NCBI RefSeq assembly: GCF_009466385.1
Contig: NZ_WIAQ01000002.1
Coordinates: 273,678-337,677, forward strand
DNA length: 64,000 nt
Source: Peribacillus tepidiphilus
GTDB taxonomy: Bacteria > Bacillota > Bacilli > Bacillales > DSM-1321
Direction of reading: 5' to 3'
Below are positions 37,285 through 46,091 of this stretch, one piece after another. The first letter of the stretch is position 1. Every line of letters begins with the position of its first letter. The notes beneath the pieces were generated by a model. It was not told where the DNA came from and did not search any database. It saw only the letters and a program-made list of their open reading frames with translations. A program made the position numbers and the translations under genes.

Positions 37285-38250
37285 ATGGAAAAATGGCTAA
37301 TGGGTGTTGATTTAGGCGGCACTACAACAAAACTGGCTTTCATCAGTCTTTATGGAGAAATCAAACACAAATGGGAAATACCCACAGACACTTCAAATAG
37401 CGGAAAAAACATTACAACCAATATTGCAAAAGCGATTGATGCAAAGTTAGAAGAGCTTGGTGAACCAAAAAGCCGCTTGCTCGGTATTGGAATGGGAGCT
37501 CCCGGACCGGTAAATATGATCAACGGCGCAATTTATGAAGCGGTAAATCTTGGTTGGAAAGATTATCCTTTGAAAGATCTTCTTGAGATGGAAACCGGAT
37601 TGCCGGCAATCATTGATAATGATGCCAATCTTGCTGCTCTCGGAGAGATGTGGAAAGGTGCAGGGAACGGAGCGAAAGATTTAATCTGTGTCACACTTGG
37701 TACAGGTGTTGGAGGAGGTATCATTGCTAATGGACACCTCTTACACGGAATAAGCGGGGCAGCCGGGGAAATTGGGCACATCACAGTTGTGACCGAAAAC
37801 GGCGCACCCTGTAACTGCGGTAAAAAAGGCTGTTTAGAAACAGTTGCATCAGCCACTGGGATTGTCCGACAAGCTATGGAGGCTATCAAGGGAAATAATC
37901 ATTCTTCACTTGCTAAAAAACTAAGTAGAAACGGGTTCATCACTGCTAAGGACGTTTTCGATAGTGCCAAAGATGAGGATCATCTCGCTAAAGAAGTACT
38001 AGACAAGGTTGCCTATTATTTAGGCTTCGCTCTTTCTAACTTGGCCAATGCCCTTAACCCTGAAAAAATTGTAATTGGCGGTGGAGTTTCTAAAGCAGGA
38101 GATGCGTTGCTTATTCCTGTTAAAAAATATTTTGAGGAACTTACTTTTCCTCGTGTAAGGAAATCGACAGAACTGGCCATTGCGACACTGGGAAATGACG
38201 CAGGAGTGATTGGAGCAGGGTGGCTGGTAAAGACAAATTTTGGTGATTGA
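37285..38250 (+). CDS. glcK: Glucokinase (ROK family) GlcK
   Basis: ATP-dependent phosphorylation of glucose, 321 aa, same length as B. subtilis GlcK. The phosphate loop is [12 protein letters not shown], the catalytic Asp is in [14 protein letters not shown], glucose-contact region GEIGH, and the ROK zinc motif [10 protein letters not shown] is intact. ATG 37285 follows AGGTGAG. Cotranscribed with yqgQ. Confidence 0.96.
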   Translation: MEKWLMGVDLGGTTTKLAFISLYGEIKHKWEIPTDTSNSGKNITTNIAKAIDAKLEELGEPKSRLLGIGMGAPGPVNMINGAIYEAVNLGWKDYPLKDLLEMETGLPAIIDNDANLAALGEMWKGAGNGAKDLICVTLGTGVGGGIIANGHLLHGISGAAGEIGHITVVTENGAPCNCGKKGCLETVASATGIVRQAMEAIKGNNHSSLAKKLSRNGFITAKDVFDSAKDEDHLAKEVLDKVAYYLGFALSNLANALNPEKIVIGGGVSKAGDALLIPVKKYFEELTFPRVRKSTELAIATLGNDAGVIGAGWLVKTNFGD

Positions 38251-38629
38251 TTTTTAAATGAAAGATGGTATTATAGCGATTGGAGCTTTTCTTTTTTTAG
38301 AGGAAAGCTCCTTGTTATGTCTCGAAAATATAGATGTGCTGCCTTATATCATGATATTTCAGAAAGGATGATTCGTAATTTTACGAATTTATTTTTTTTG
38401 AAACTTTTTCAGGTTTAGCTCGTCTAATAATAGGGTAAAGAGAATAACAATGAAAATACCATTTTACCTTCTTATTGTCATTTTCAGTTTGCTTTTTTGT
38501 AAAAAAAGTATTAAGATTTTATCATTGATTGTAGATAAACCGACTATAAACCTTGCTCACATATACACAATATAGAGATCAAGCTCCCATATAAAAGGGA
38601 TGACTTGATGAAATGAGGAGGAACGACAA
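38251..38629 (+). other. 379-bp gap between glcK and the LTA synthase-like gene
   Basis: Holds two hairpins: a weak one ggagcttt/aaagctcc around 38282-38312, and a perfect attcgtaa/ttacgaat at 38371-38388 followed by a T-run. The rest is AT-rich. A 41-codon open frame from ATG 38450 with a hydrophobic start is possible but has a poor ribosome site. The promoter of the next gene must lie here. Confidence 0.5.
38371..38399 (+). terminator. Probable terminator of yqgQ-glcK
   Basis: Perfect 8-bp arms attcgtaa/ttacgaat separated by two bases, followed by ttattttttttg. It lies 120 bp after glcK. Confidence 0.6.
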
Positions 38630-40522
38630 GTGAACCAATTGAAAAAATATTTTTCTTCAAGAAAAATTTCAATCATTGCAGTAGCAATTGTGCTTTTATG
38701 GTTCAAGACTTATATAGCCTATAAAACTAGTTTTGATATTAAAATTGAAAACTGGAAGCAAGAATTCATACTTTTTATTAACCCATTAAGCTTCCTGTTA
38801 TTCTTTTTAGGAATTGGTTTGTTCTTTAAAGAAAAAAATCGAAACCGATATATTATGATTACAAGCTTTATTGTATCGTTTGTATTGTTTGCAAACGTAG
38901 TTTTTTATCGATTTTTTAATGACTTTTTAACCATTCCTGTATTATTCCAAACAAGCAATATGAGTGACTTGGGTGGAAGTGTACATGAATTGTTAGAGCC
39001 AACGGATATTTTATTTTTTGCCGATTTGTTCGTATTGTATGCATTGATGAAATGGAAGCCTTCTTTCATTGTAAATCGTGACTATACAAAAGTTAGCAGA
39101 AGAGCTTTCTTCCTAGTTGCCATTGCGATTGCGTTCTTTAACCTTGGATTAGCTGAAACAGAGCGTCCGCAGTTATTAACAAGAACGTTTGACCGTGAGA
39201 TGCTCGTGAAAAATATCGGTACGTATAACTACCATATATACGATGCGTTCTTACAATCCAAATCATCAGCACAAAGAGCTTTGGCAGATGGCAGCGAACT
39301 TGCGGATATTGAAAACTACATTCGTGCAAATTATAAAAAGCCAAATGATGAATTATTTGGGATTGCAAAAGGTAAAAACTTGATTTTTATCTCAATGGAA
39401 TCCACCCAAAACTTTGTTATTAATCAGAAGGTTAATGGGCAGGAGATTACACCATTCTTAAATAAGTTTATTAAAGAAAGTTATTACTTTGATAACTTCT
39501 ATCATCAGACAGGTCAAGGAAAAACGTCTGACTCTGAGTTTCTAGTGGAAAATTCTCTTTACCCATTAAGTCGCGGGGCAGTATTCTTTACTCATTCTCA
39601 GAATGAATACAAAGCTTTGCCGGAAATTTTAAATGAACACGGCTATTTCACTGCTTCGCTTCATGCGAATAATAGAAGCTTCTGGAACCGAGATATCATG
39701 TACAAATCTCTTGGATATCAAAAGTTCTATGATATGGACTATTATGATGTAAACGATGAAAACTCTGTTAACTGGGGTTTAAAAGATAAAGAATTCTTTG
39801 AGCAATCTATTGCTCATTTAAAAGAAATGAAAGCAATGAACAAACCGTTCTATGCGAAATTCATTACGCTAACGAACCACTTCCCGTTCATTCTTGATGA
39901 AGAAGATCGTTCAATTGATGAGTACAATTCAAACTCAAAAACGTTGAATCGTTATTTCCCGACAGTACGCTATACAGATGAAGCAATTGAGCAGTTTATT
40001 AACCGTTTGAAAGAAGAAGGTTTATATGAAGATTCTGTTATTGTCATCATGGGTGACCATTATGGAATTTCAGAAAATCACAATGAAGCAATGGCTCAAT
40101 ATTTAGGCAAAGAAATTACACCATTTGAGTCTGTTCAGCTTCAAAGGGTGCCATTGATCATTCATGTTCCTGGTCAAAAAGGGCAAACCATTCATACAGT
40201 TTCAGGACAAATTGATGTAAAACCTACTCTTCTTCATTTATTAGGAATCGATAATAAGAATAACATTGAATTCGGTGCAGATATTTTCTCTAAAGAAAAA
40301 ATGGATTTTGCAGTTCTCCGTGATGGTAGCTTTATTACAAAGGACTATGTGTATACAAGAGACATTTGCTATGATAAAGCTACAGGACAGCCGACTGATG
40401 ATAAGGCATGTGGGCCATTCATGGAAAAAGCTAAGCAGGAGCTTGAGTACTCAGACAAAATTATTTACGGAGACTTGCTCCGCTTCTATTATAACGATAA
40501 ATCGAATCAGGTAAAAAAATAA
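38630..40522 (+). CDS. yqgS: Lipoteichoic acid synthase family protein YqgS
   Basis: A 630-residue glycerol-phosphate transferase of the LtaS family that builds or primes lipoteichoic acid at the outer membrane face. Five N-terminal membrane helices (about residues 15-185) are followed by an extracellular sulfatase-like domain. The catalytic Thr lies in [11 protein letters not shown], and metal ligands in SMESTQNF and [12 protein letters not shown] 38630 has GAGGAGGA seven bases upstream. Its position before yqgT marks it as YqgS, one of several LtaS paralogues in Bacillus. Confidence 0.92.
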   Translation: MNQLKKYFSSRKISIIAVAIVLLWFKTYIAYKTSFDIKIENWKQEFILFINPLSFLLFFLGIGLFFKEKNRNRYIMITSFIVSFVLFANVVFYRFFNDFLTIPVLFQTSNMSDLGGSVHELLEPTDILFFADLFVLYALMKWKPSFIVNRDYTKVSRRAFFLVAIAIAFFNLGLAETERPQLLTRTFDREMLVKNIGTYNYHIYDAFLQSKSSAQRALADGSELADIENYIRANYKKPNDELFGIAKGKNLIFISMESTQNFVINQKVNGQEITPFLNKFIKESYYFDNFYHQTGQGKTSDSEFLVENSLYPLSRGAVFFTHSQNEYKALPEILNEHGYFTASLHANNRSFWNRDIMYKSLGYQKFYDMDYYDVNDENSVNWGLKDKEFFEQSIAHLKEMKAMNKPFYAKFITLTNHFPFILDEEDRSIDEYNSNSKTLNRYFPTVRYTDEAIEQFINRLKEEGLYEDSVIVIMGDHYGISENHNEAMAQYLGKEITPFESVQLQRVPLIIHVPGQKGQTIHTVSGQIDVKPTLLHLLGIDNKNNIEFGADIFSKEKMDFAVLRDGSFITKDYVYTRDICYDKATGQPTDDKACGPFMEKAKQELEYSDKIIYGDLLRFYYNDKSNQVKK

Positions 40523-40555
40523 AAGATTGGCCGACAGGCCAATCTTTTATTTTTT
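40521..40555 (+). terminator. Terminator of yqgS
   Basis: Perfect 12-bp stem aaaagattggcc/ggccaatctttt with a four-base loop and attttttt. A degenerate relative of the 157-bp element begins at its T-run. Confidence 0.93.
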
Positions 40556-40660
40556 GTCAGTCGAGGAACAAAACCGTGCGAGGAGCGGAGTTATCCCAAA
40601 TGGTAATGAGCACCGGAGTAGGGTTCGTGACGATGAATGCGAGCGTTTCCAGGCAGTCTG
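40554..40660 (-). mobile_element. Degenerate, inverted relative of the 157-bp element
   Basis: On the minus strand this matches about 107 bp of the 157-bp element with scattered changes, from the cagactg end inward to the tgacaa near the other repeat. The 32-bp tail and outer part of one terminal repeat, the end next to the terminator, are missing. The central stem ttacc/ggtaa is kept as ttatc/ggtaa (a G-T pair) while its loop has changed, which suggests selection on structure. No second terminator copy follows. Confidence 0.7.
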
Positions 40661-40721
40661 AAACATCATTTTTCCCCCCTAATCATATGGTGATAACAGG
40701 ATGTTGAGAGGGGGCAAAAGG

Positions 40722-41903
40722 ATGGAAGTTCATGGTAGAAAAGGAGATACGCTGCAATACTACAGTCAACTTTTCACTATACCTTACAGACTAATTTTAG
40801 ATTCGAATCCACACATTCAATCAAACGATGACCTCAACGAAAAAAGGGTAAAAATACCTGGATACACTACAATTACTGTGAATAAGGATCGTAATGATTC
40901 AATATCTGAAATATCAAGTAAATACAATATCTCAACAGATGCGCTTTTATTAGTAAATAATAAGCTAATCGGCAAAAAAATCGAACAATCAATTTCTATT
41001 CCCAAAAAAATAAAGAAGCCTTTGATTTATAAAAAGGCATATACGTATGAACAATTATGTAATGACTTACAGGAGCTTAAAGAGCAATTTCCATTTATTA
41101 AAATCAATATAATTGGAAGAAGTGTATTGGGTAAAGAAATTTATGAGATTCAAGCTGGAAAAGGAATGAACTGTACTCATTATAACGCAGCTTTTCATGC
41201 CAATGAATGGATTACGTCAGCCATATTAATGAAATGGTTAAATGAATGGTTGTTGCAACTAAATGAGGAATCGAACAGTGACGATCATTCCTACTTTAAT
41301 TTATATTTACAAAAAAGAATCTCCGTTGTTCCCATGGTAAATCCGGATGGTGTTAACTTAGTCTTAAACGGAATACAGGCAAGCGACAATAAGTATGACG
41401 TTAAGCTAATGAATGATGGAAAAGATGAGTTCACACATTGGAAAGCAAATATACGTGGTGTGGATTTAAACAACCAATTTCCTGCTAACTGGGATATTGA
41501 GAAGGAAAGAAAAATCCCGAAAGAGCCATATTTTAGGGACTATCCTGGGGATCAACCATTAACTGAGCCAGAAGCTATTGCTATGCATGACCTTGTAAAA
41601 GAGAATCATTTTGATAAGGTCATTGCACTTCATTCCCAAGGGAAAGAAATATATTGGGGTTATGAAGGGTATGAACCTTCCCATGCTTGTTTTATTGCAC
41701 AATGTTTTGAAAAAATGAGCGGATATAAGGCGATACAATATGTGGATAGTCATGCTGGCTTCAAGGATTGGTTTATCCAAGCATACAGAAAACCAGGTTT
41801 TACTTTGGAGCTAGGGAAAGGAATTAATCCATTGCCACTCTCTCAATTTGATGACATTTATTGTGACACTGCTCCGATTTTGTATGCCGGTATATACTTG
41901 TAG
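40722..41903 (+). CDS. yqgT: Gamma-D-glutamyl-meso-diaminopimelate endopeptidase YqgT (LysM + M14)
   Basis: A 393-residue zinc carboxypeptidase-like enzyme that cuts the D-Glu-meso-Dap bond of peptidoglycan, like endopeptidase I of Lysinibacillus sphaericus. N-terminal LysM-type modules span about residues 1-95 (KGDTLQYYSQLF; VNKDRNDSISEISSKYNIS). The M14 domain shows HANEW (zinc His and Glu), VNPDGVNL, LHSQGKEIYWG (third ligand) and the catalytic Glu in FTLELGKG. No signal peptide is visible, as in the spore enzyme. ATG 40722 has AGAGGGGG seven bases upstream. Confidence 0.9.
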   Translation: MEVHGRKGDTLQYYSQLFTIPYRLILDSNPHIQSNDDLNEKRVKIPGYTTITVNKDRNDSISEISSKYNISTDALLLVNNKLIGKKIEQSISIPKKIKKPLIYKKAYTYEQLCNDLQELKEQFPFIKINIIGRSVLGKEIYEIQAGKGMNCTHYNAAFHANEWITSAILMKWLNEWLLQLNEESNSDDHSYFNLYLQKRISVVPMVNPDGVNLVLNGIQASDNKYDVKLMNDGKDEFTHWKANIRGVDLNNQFPANWDIEKERKIPKEPYFRDYPGDQPLTEPEAIAMHDLVKENHFDKVIALHSQGKEIYWGYEGYEPSHACFIAQCFEKMSGYKAIQYVDSHAGFKDWFIQAYRKPGFTLELGKGINPLPLSQFDDIYCDTAPILYAGIYL

Positions 41904-42271
41904 GCAAAAGGATGGCTTTTATGCAATGTTCAAGGACGCATCTTGATTCCAGCATCTGAGTTCATGTATAAATGGAAATCTCATAAACTTGGTGAAGGGA
42001 CAAAATACTAGTTAGGAAATCACCTTGAACATCTCATCTAGCTAGGAAGTGACAAAAATACTTTCATTTTCTTCAAATAAAAAATCCTTGAAGATTCTCC
42101 AAGGATTTTTTATGCTTTATTCTAAAGCGCTTCCTAATTTTCTTTGTCTTGCCTCAAGCGCCAGCTCTTCAGGGAAAATAACCATCCTCCTGAGAAGTGT
42201 TTAGGACTTCTTAAGTTGAAGAACAATGCTTCATCAGGTCGTTGACGTTCCTTTAGGCGGTCGTTTTTCTA
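41904..42271. other. 368-bp gap after yqgT
   Basis: Contains the bidirectional terminator at 42079-42111 and otherwise no convincing gene. The B. subtilis genes yqgU and yqgV, expected about here, are absent. The stretch 42150-42268 (tcaagcgccagctcttcagg ... cctttaggcgg) has the look of a worn intergenic repeat of the kind scattered in Bacillus genomes, but only one copy is in this window. Confidence 0.4.
42079..42111. terminator. Bidirectional terminator between yqgT and the DUF2759 gene
   Basis: Stem aaaaatccttg/caaggattttt, nine-base loop, A- and T-runs on both sides. Confidence 0.88.
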
Positions 42272-42445
42272 TTAATGGGCAACTGGATATCCGTGATGGA
42301 TCACAGTCATAATTGTGAACCAGCCAAATACTGCTACCGTGCCAGCGGCAAAAAACAGTCCAAGGAAATTCTTGTTTTTAAGTGCACTAAATGCAGCAAA
42401 TACGGCAAGAAGAGATACAAGACCGAAAATAAAAACTAATCCCAT
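42272..42445 (-). CDS. DUF2759-like small membrane protein (YqgW-like)
   Basis: A 57-residue protein, MGLVFIFGLVSLLAVFAAF at the start and HHGYPVAH at the end, with two hydrophobic helices separated by ALKNKNF. The TVIHHGYPVAH end and size fit the DUF2759 family found here in Bacillus. ATG 42445 has AAGGGGG seven bases upstream on the minus strand. Function unknown. Confidence 0.75.
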   Translation of the reverse strand: MGLVFIFGLVSLLAVFAAFSALKNKNFLGLFFAAGTVAVFGWFTIMTVIHHGYPVAH

Positions 42446-42704
42446 GCTCTAGCCCCCTTACATATGAAATAAACGTTTCTTTTGCACATCATTTGTGCAA
42501 TTCAGAATAATCTTCTAAAATATGTAGTAAAAGATTGCATTCGTTAATATTTTATAGTTTTTTTCAAATTTTGTCGAGGTTTAAAAATGACACTTCTATG
42601 TCATAAAATGATTATTGAAAACAAAGATAAATGACAATGTTATTCAATTAGATTATATTTTTGTTAGGATTCCCAATTTGATACGAACTTAGGAGATGAA
42701 ATGA

Positions 42705-43340
42705 ATGGAATGGAAGCAGATTCCACTTGGCCCTTTGCAGACAAATTGCTATATTTTATGGAATGAAAAAAGAGAATGCATAATCTTTGACCCAGGAGAT
42801 CAGCCGGAACGAATAAAAAAGTTTGTGAAAGAAAATAACCTAGTTCCAATAGCGGTTCTGTTAACGCACGCACATTTTGACCATATTGGTGCATTAGATT
42901 CAATCAGGGATGAATTTAAGATAGAGGCGTATCTCCATCAAAAAGAAGCCTCCTGGCTTAGTGATCCATCACAAAATCTTTCTCAACTCTTTATGCCTAA
43001 TAAACAAATTATTCAAAGAAAAGCCGAGAATCATTTAAAAGAAGAAGGTAGCTTAAAAATCGGTTCATTTTCATTTCAAGTGCTTGAAACTCCCGGTCAC
43101 TCACCAGGGAGCGTGTCGTTTTATCACCAAGAGTCAAGCACTGTTTTTTCCGGAGATGCCTTATTTCAAGGCAGTATTGGGAGAACAGACTTACCTAAAG
43201 GAAACCAGGCAGAACTGATCGAAAGCATCCATACTAAGCTGTTAACACTTCCAGAGGAAACGATTGTTTTACCAGGACACGGACCAGTTACGACGGTTGG
43301 TCAGGAAATGGATCACAATCCGTTCTTAAATGGTTTTTAA
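42705..43340 (+). CDS. yqgX: Metallo-beta-lactamase-fold hydrolase YqgX
   Basis: A 211-residue MBL-fold protein of the glyoxalase II-like group. The zinc motif is THAHFDHIG; further ligands are in ETPGHSPGS, FSGDALFQGSIGRTDL and LPGHGPVT. It probably hydrolyses a thioester, perhaps in methylglyoxal detoxification through bacillithiol, but the substrate is not established. ATG 42705 follows AGGAGATG. Has its own terminator. Confidence 0.88.
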   Translation: MEWKQIPLGPLQTNCYILWNEKRECIIFDPGDQPERIKKFVKENNLVPIAVLLTHAHFDHIGALDSIRDEFKIEAYLHQKEASWLSDPSQNLSQLFMPNKQIIQRKAENHLKEEGSLKIGSFSFQVLETPGHSPGSVSFYHQESSTVFSGDALFQGSIGRTDLPKGNQAELIESIHTKLLTLPEETIVLPGHGPVTTVGQEMDHNPFLNGF

Positions 43341-43366
43341 AAAAGAGGAACAATTTGGAAAAATAG

Positions 43367-43396
43367 AAAAACCCTTCTCCAGTGAGAAGGGTTTTT
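43367..43396 (+). terminator. Terminator of yqgX
   Basis: Perfect stem aaaaacccttctc/gagaagggttttt with a four-base loop. Confidence 0.92.
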
Positions 43397-43511
43397 CTGG
43401 GGGATGTTCTATTCATATAATGGGAGGGGATATAGTTAAGCTACTATATAACAGTACTTTATAATAAAATTAACACTATGTCAATAGTAAATACATATGT
43501 TAGGAGAAAAA

Positions 43512-44618
43512 ATGGAAAAAATCTTATTTGATTTAATAGAAAGTAAGAGTTCAAAGAAAATACATTATAAAGAATTCATCGAAACTGCACTCTATCATCC
43601 TACTAAAGGCTATTATCAACGTAATGTCATTAAAATTGGAAAAAACGGGGATTTTTATACCAGCAGCAACGTGGGGGATGTATTTGGCCGGACACTAGGA
43701 AGATGGTTTGCATATTGCCTTGGAAATTTTTCAATTGAACCGGTGATCGTTGAACTGGGAGGAGGCACAGGAAAGATTGCTCAAAATATACTCTCTTTTA
43801 TGAAAACACATCATCCAACACTATTAGAGAAATTGAAATATATCATTGTTGAGAAAAGCCAGCATCATCAAAATATTCAAAAGCAACTGCTTTCAAAATG
43901 GAATCAAGTTGAATTTTACACGAATATCGAGTCATTAGGAGAGCTAAATGGCATTATTTTCTCAAATGAATTGTTTGACGCCTTTCCTGTCCATGTTATT
44001 GAAAAACGGCAAAATATTTATTATGAAGTATGGATTGTAAAAGGAGAGAATGGATTAGAAGAACACCTTGAGCCCCTATCTGATAAGGGGATATTAGACT
44101 ATTTAAAAACATATGATATCAAGCTTAAGAACAATCAAAGACTTGAAATTCCTCTTCCAATGATGGATTTTTACGAATCACTTGTACAAAAGCTTGAGAG
44201 GGGAATCTTATTAAGTGTGGATTATGGGTATACAAACGAAGAATGGAACGATTCTCTCCATCGAGAGGGCAGTTTAAGAGGTTATTACCAGCATAAAATG
44301 ATAAGAGATGTACTTAAGCATCCGGGAGAAATGGACATTACACACCATATCCATTGGGACAGTCTTATGCAATGTGGTCTAAATTATGGATTTCAATATA
44401 ACCTATTAATGGAGCAAACGGAATTCTTGATTTCATGTGGAATATTAAAAGATTTGGAAGAAACATTTGACCCAAATCCTTTTTCAGAAGCAAGCAAACG
44501 GAACCGTGCAATCAGAAGCCTCCTTATGCCTGGAGGGATCAGTTCGTATTTCAGGGCATTGGTTCAATGTAAAAATGTAAAGGGTTGTGACAGAAATCTT
44601 TTTCCAGAAAAGGTGTAG
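43512..44618 (+). CDS. MidA/NDUFAF7-family SAM-dependent methyltransferase
   Basis: A 368-residue protein of COG1565. SAM motif I is IVELGGGTGKIAQNIL; family segments FYTSSNVGDVFGRTLGRW, IIFSNELFDAFPVHVI and LLSVDYGYTNEE are present. The human relative NDUFAF7 methylates an arginine in a complex I subunit; the bacterial substrate is unknown. ATG 43512 has TTAGGAG five bases upstream; an ATG at 43497 overlaps that site. Not found at this place in B. subtilis. Confidence 0.88.
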   Translation: MEKILFDLIESKSSKKIHYKEFIETALYHPTKGYYQRNVIKIGKNGDFYTSSNVGDVFGRTLGRWFAYCLGNFSIEPVIVELGGGTGKIAQNILSFMKTHHPTLLEKLKYIIVEKSQHHQNIQKQLLSKWNQVEFYTNIESLGELNGIIFSNELFDAFPVHVIEKRQNIYYEVWIVKGENGLEEHLEPLSDKGILDYLKTYDIKLKNNQRLEIPLPMMDFYESLVQKLERGILLSVDYGYTNEEWNDSLHREGSLRGYYQHKMIRDVLKHPGEMDITHHIHWDSLMQCGLNYGFQYNLLMEQTEFLISCGILKDLEETFDPNPFSEASKRNRAIRSLLMPGGISSYFRALVQCKNVKGCDRNLFPEKV

Positions 44619-44654
44619 AGTGTTTGATTCTATAGGAATGTGTCCTTTCTTATA

Positions 44655-44690
44655 AAAAAACCCTTGAAACTTTTGTTTCAAGGGTTTTTT
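44655..44690. terminator. Bidirectional terminator between the MidA-type gene and yqgY
   Basis: Perfect 16-bp stem aaaaaacccttgaaac/gtttcaagggtttttt in a convergent gap. Confidence 0.94.
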
Positions 44691-44697
44691 ATGTAAA

Positions 44698-44943
44698 TTA
44701 ATGTCCGCCGGCACCAGGCACCATCATAAATGTTGTCCAATAAGTAAATCCGGCGAAGAAGATGGTTAAATACGCACCAAAAACGTATATGTACATACGT
44801 TCAGACAATTTTAGATAGCTAAGAAGAATAAAAAATCCTGTTTGTCCAAAGAAAATTAATGATGTTGTATGCATATGACCAAGATAAAACATCACCGCAA
44901 AAATCCCTGTCCAAAAACCAAGAACTCTGTACATGCGCTCCAC
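44698..44943 (-). CDS. yqgY: DUF2626 membrane protein YqgY
   Basis: An 81-residue protein with two or three membrane helices (VLGFWTGIFAVMFYLG, SLIFFGQTGFFILLSY, YIYVFGAYLTIFFAGFTYW) ending TFMMVPGAGGH, as in B. subtilis YqgY. Start GTG 44943 (MERMYRVLG) has GGAGGGAT seven bases upstream. Function unknown. Confidence 0.85.
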   Translation of the reverse strand: MERMYRVLGFWTGIFAVMFYLGHMHTTSLIFFGQTGFFILLSYLKLSERMYIYVFGAYLTIFFAGFTYWTTFMMVPGAGGH

Positions 44944-45029
44944 TATGTATCCCTCCTTTGTTCCCCGTTGTATTCATCACTAAATAATTATAAATGACAA
45001 AGTTAGCCAATGTAAAGGATCGTTTGTTT

Positions 45030-45731
45030 CTACTTTGTGACATAAGCTTGGTATGTACAGGTTTCGCATCCTGAAGTCATGTTTTCTTTTTCAATCAGCT
45101 CAACGGACTGAAAAAGTGATTCAAACATACCTTTTAAGAAAGCGTAATGCATGGAGCAAATAGGATCTGCTTGATTCATAGCAATTTCTTTAAACGGACA
45201 GTTGAAAATTTGAAAGTAAATTTTCGTTTGATCTTCACTTGCATGAAATTCCGGATAGAAGCCAGCTACGGTAGCAGCGCTTTTTAGAATATTTAATTTT
45301 TGATCAAATGATAGTTCTCTAGGATCATTTTGACCGGAAGTTAATTGTTGTTCAATTAGTTCCTGACCGAACATTTTTCCAGTTTCAAACAAAGCTTTTT
45401 TACCTGCATCGCCCATTTTTATCATGGTTTGAATAGCAATTTTCGAAAGCAGTTGATAATCACGATATGGAAAATGAAGCTGTATCACATCGTCTGATAA
45501 ACGGTAAAGTCTGCTAGGTCTTCCGCCTTTTCCTGTCTTTTTCGTTTCCGATACAAGCATGTTCACATCCTCTAGCTTGGATAGATGTAAACGTGCTACG
45601 TTAGGATGGATATTGAAGGAATCGGCAACCTCCTGCACAGTTACTTCATTATGTCGTTTTGTGATGTACTGATAAATATAATATCTAGTCGGATCACTCA
45701 ATACATTTGTAATTTTTAAAGTTTGTTCCAT
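45030..45731 (-). CDS. Winged-helix transcriptional regulator with C-terminal cysteine cluster (SufR-like)
   Basis: A 233-residue protein. Residues 1-75 form a DeoR/ArsR-like winged helix (VLSDPTRYYIYQYI, VTVQEVADSFNIHPNVARLHLSKLE) with the wing GKGGRPSRLYRLS. The C-terminal part carries four cysteines in the order C-x13-C-x29-C-x2-C (NCPFKE, ICSMHY, GCETCTY), which could bind a metal or an iron-sulphur cluster, as SufR does with a different spacing. Start ATG 45731 has GAGGTG six bases upstream. Target genes are unknown; the gap upstream holds a GTGAA/TTCAC palindrome. Confidence 0.8.
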   Translation of the reverse strand: MEQTLKITNVLSDPTRYYIYQYITKRHNEVTVQEVADSFNIHPNVARLHLSKLEDVNMLVSETKKTGKGGRPSRLYRLSDDVIQLHFPYRDYQLLSKIAIQTMIKMGDAGKKALFETGKMFGQELIEQQLTSGQNDPRELSFDQKLNILKSAATVAGFYPEFHASEDQTKIYFQIFNCPFKEIAMNQADPICSMHYAFLKGMFESLFQSVELIEKENMTSGCETCTYQAYVTK

Positions 45732-46091
45732 CCCTTTCACCTCAGACTTCAATTGTTAATTCCATTATAATACAGTTGTAAAAACATTGGAACGTTGATA
45801 ACAGAAGTAAATGTTCCAGATTAGTGAATGTTCACAAATATGATAAAATTTATGTATGAATTATTATACAAATACTATACAATTTATGCACAATGTGGAA
45901 AATATGAAAAAAGGTTTACAAATGAGAGGCTAGATTAATAGAACCATACCCTATGTATAAGTTAACCAACCAATAGATTTTTCGTTATGATTGTTGCCGA
46001 AATGGTCCAAAAAATTTTTAAAGAATTTTGAAGGATTTTGTAAATATTCGTCGAAATGTTGATGTAGAAAAATAAAATGAGGTGATGTTTA
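45732..46091. other. 360-bp AT-rich gap between the regulator gene and comGA
   Basis: Divergent promoters of the regulator and the comG operon must lie here. Visible structures: GTGAA-tg-TTCAC at 45824-45835, and a spaced GGAAC/GTTCC pair around 45789-45817. I found no clean pair of AAAA-N5-TTTT ComK boxes, though the region before 46060 is rich in A- and T-runs. No RNA gene seen. Confidence 0.45.

Noticed and set aside
38450-38575. 41-codon frame with hydrophobic start before yqgS
   Set aside because: Ribosome site is poor (only aagaga-like) and no family is recognised. It could be a small peptide but I cannot support it.
45960-46090. ComK boxes upstream of comGA
   Set aside because: Several A- and T-runs are present, but I could not find AAAA-N5-TTTT pairs at the required spacing.
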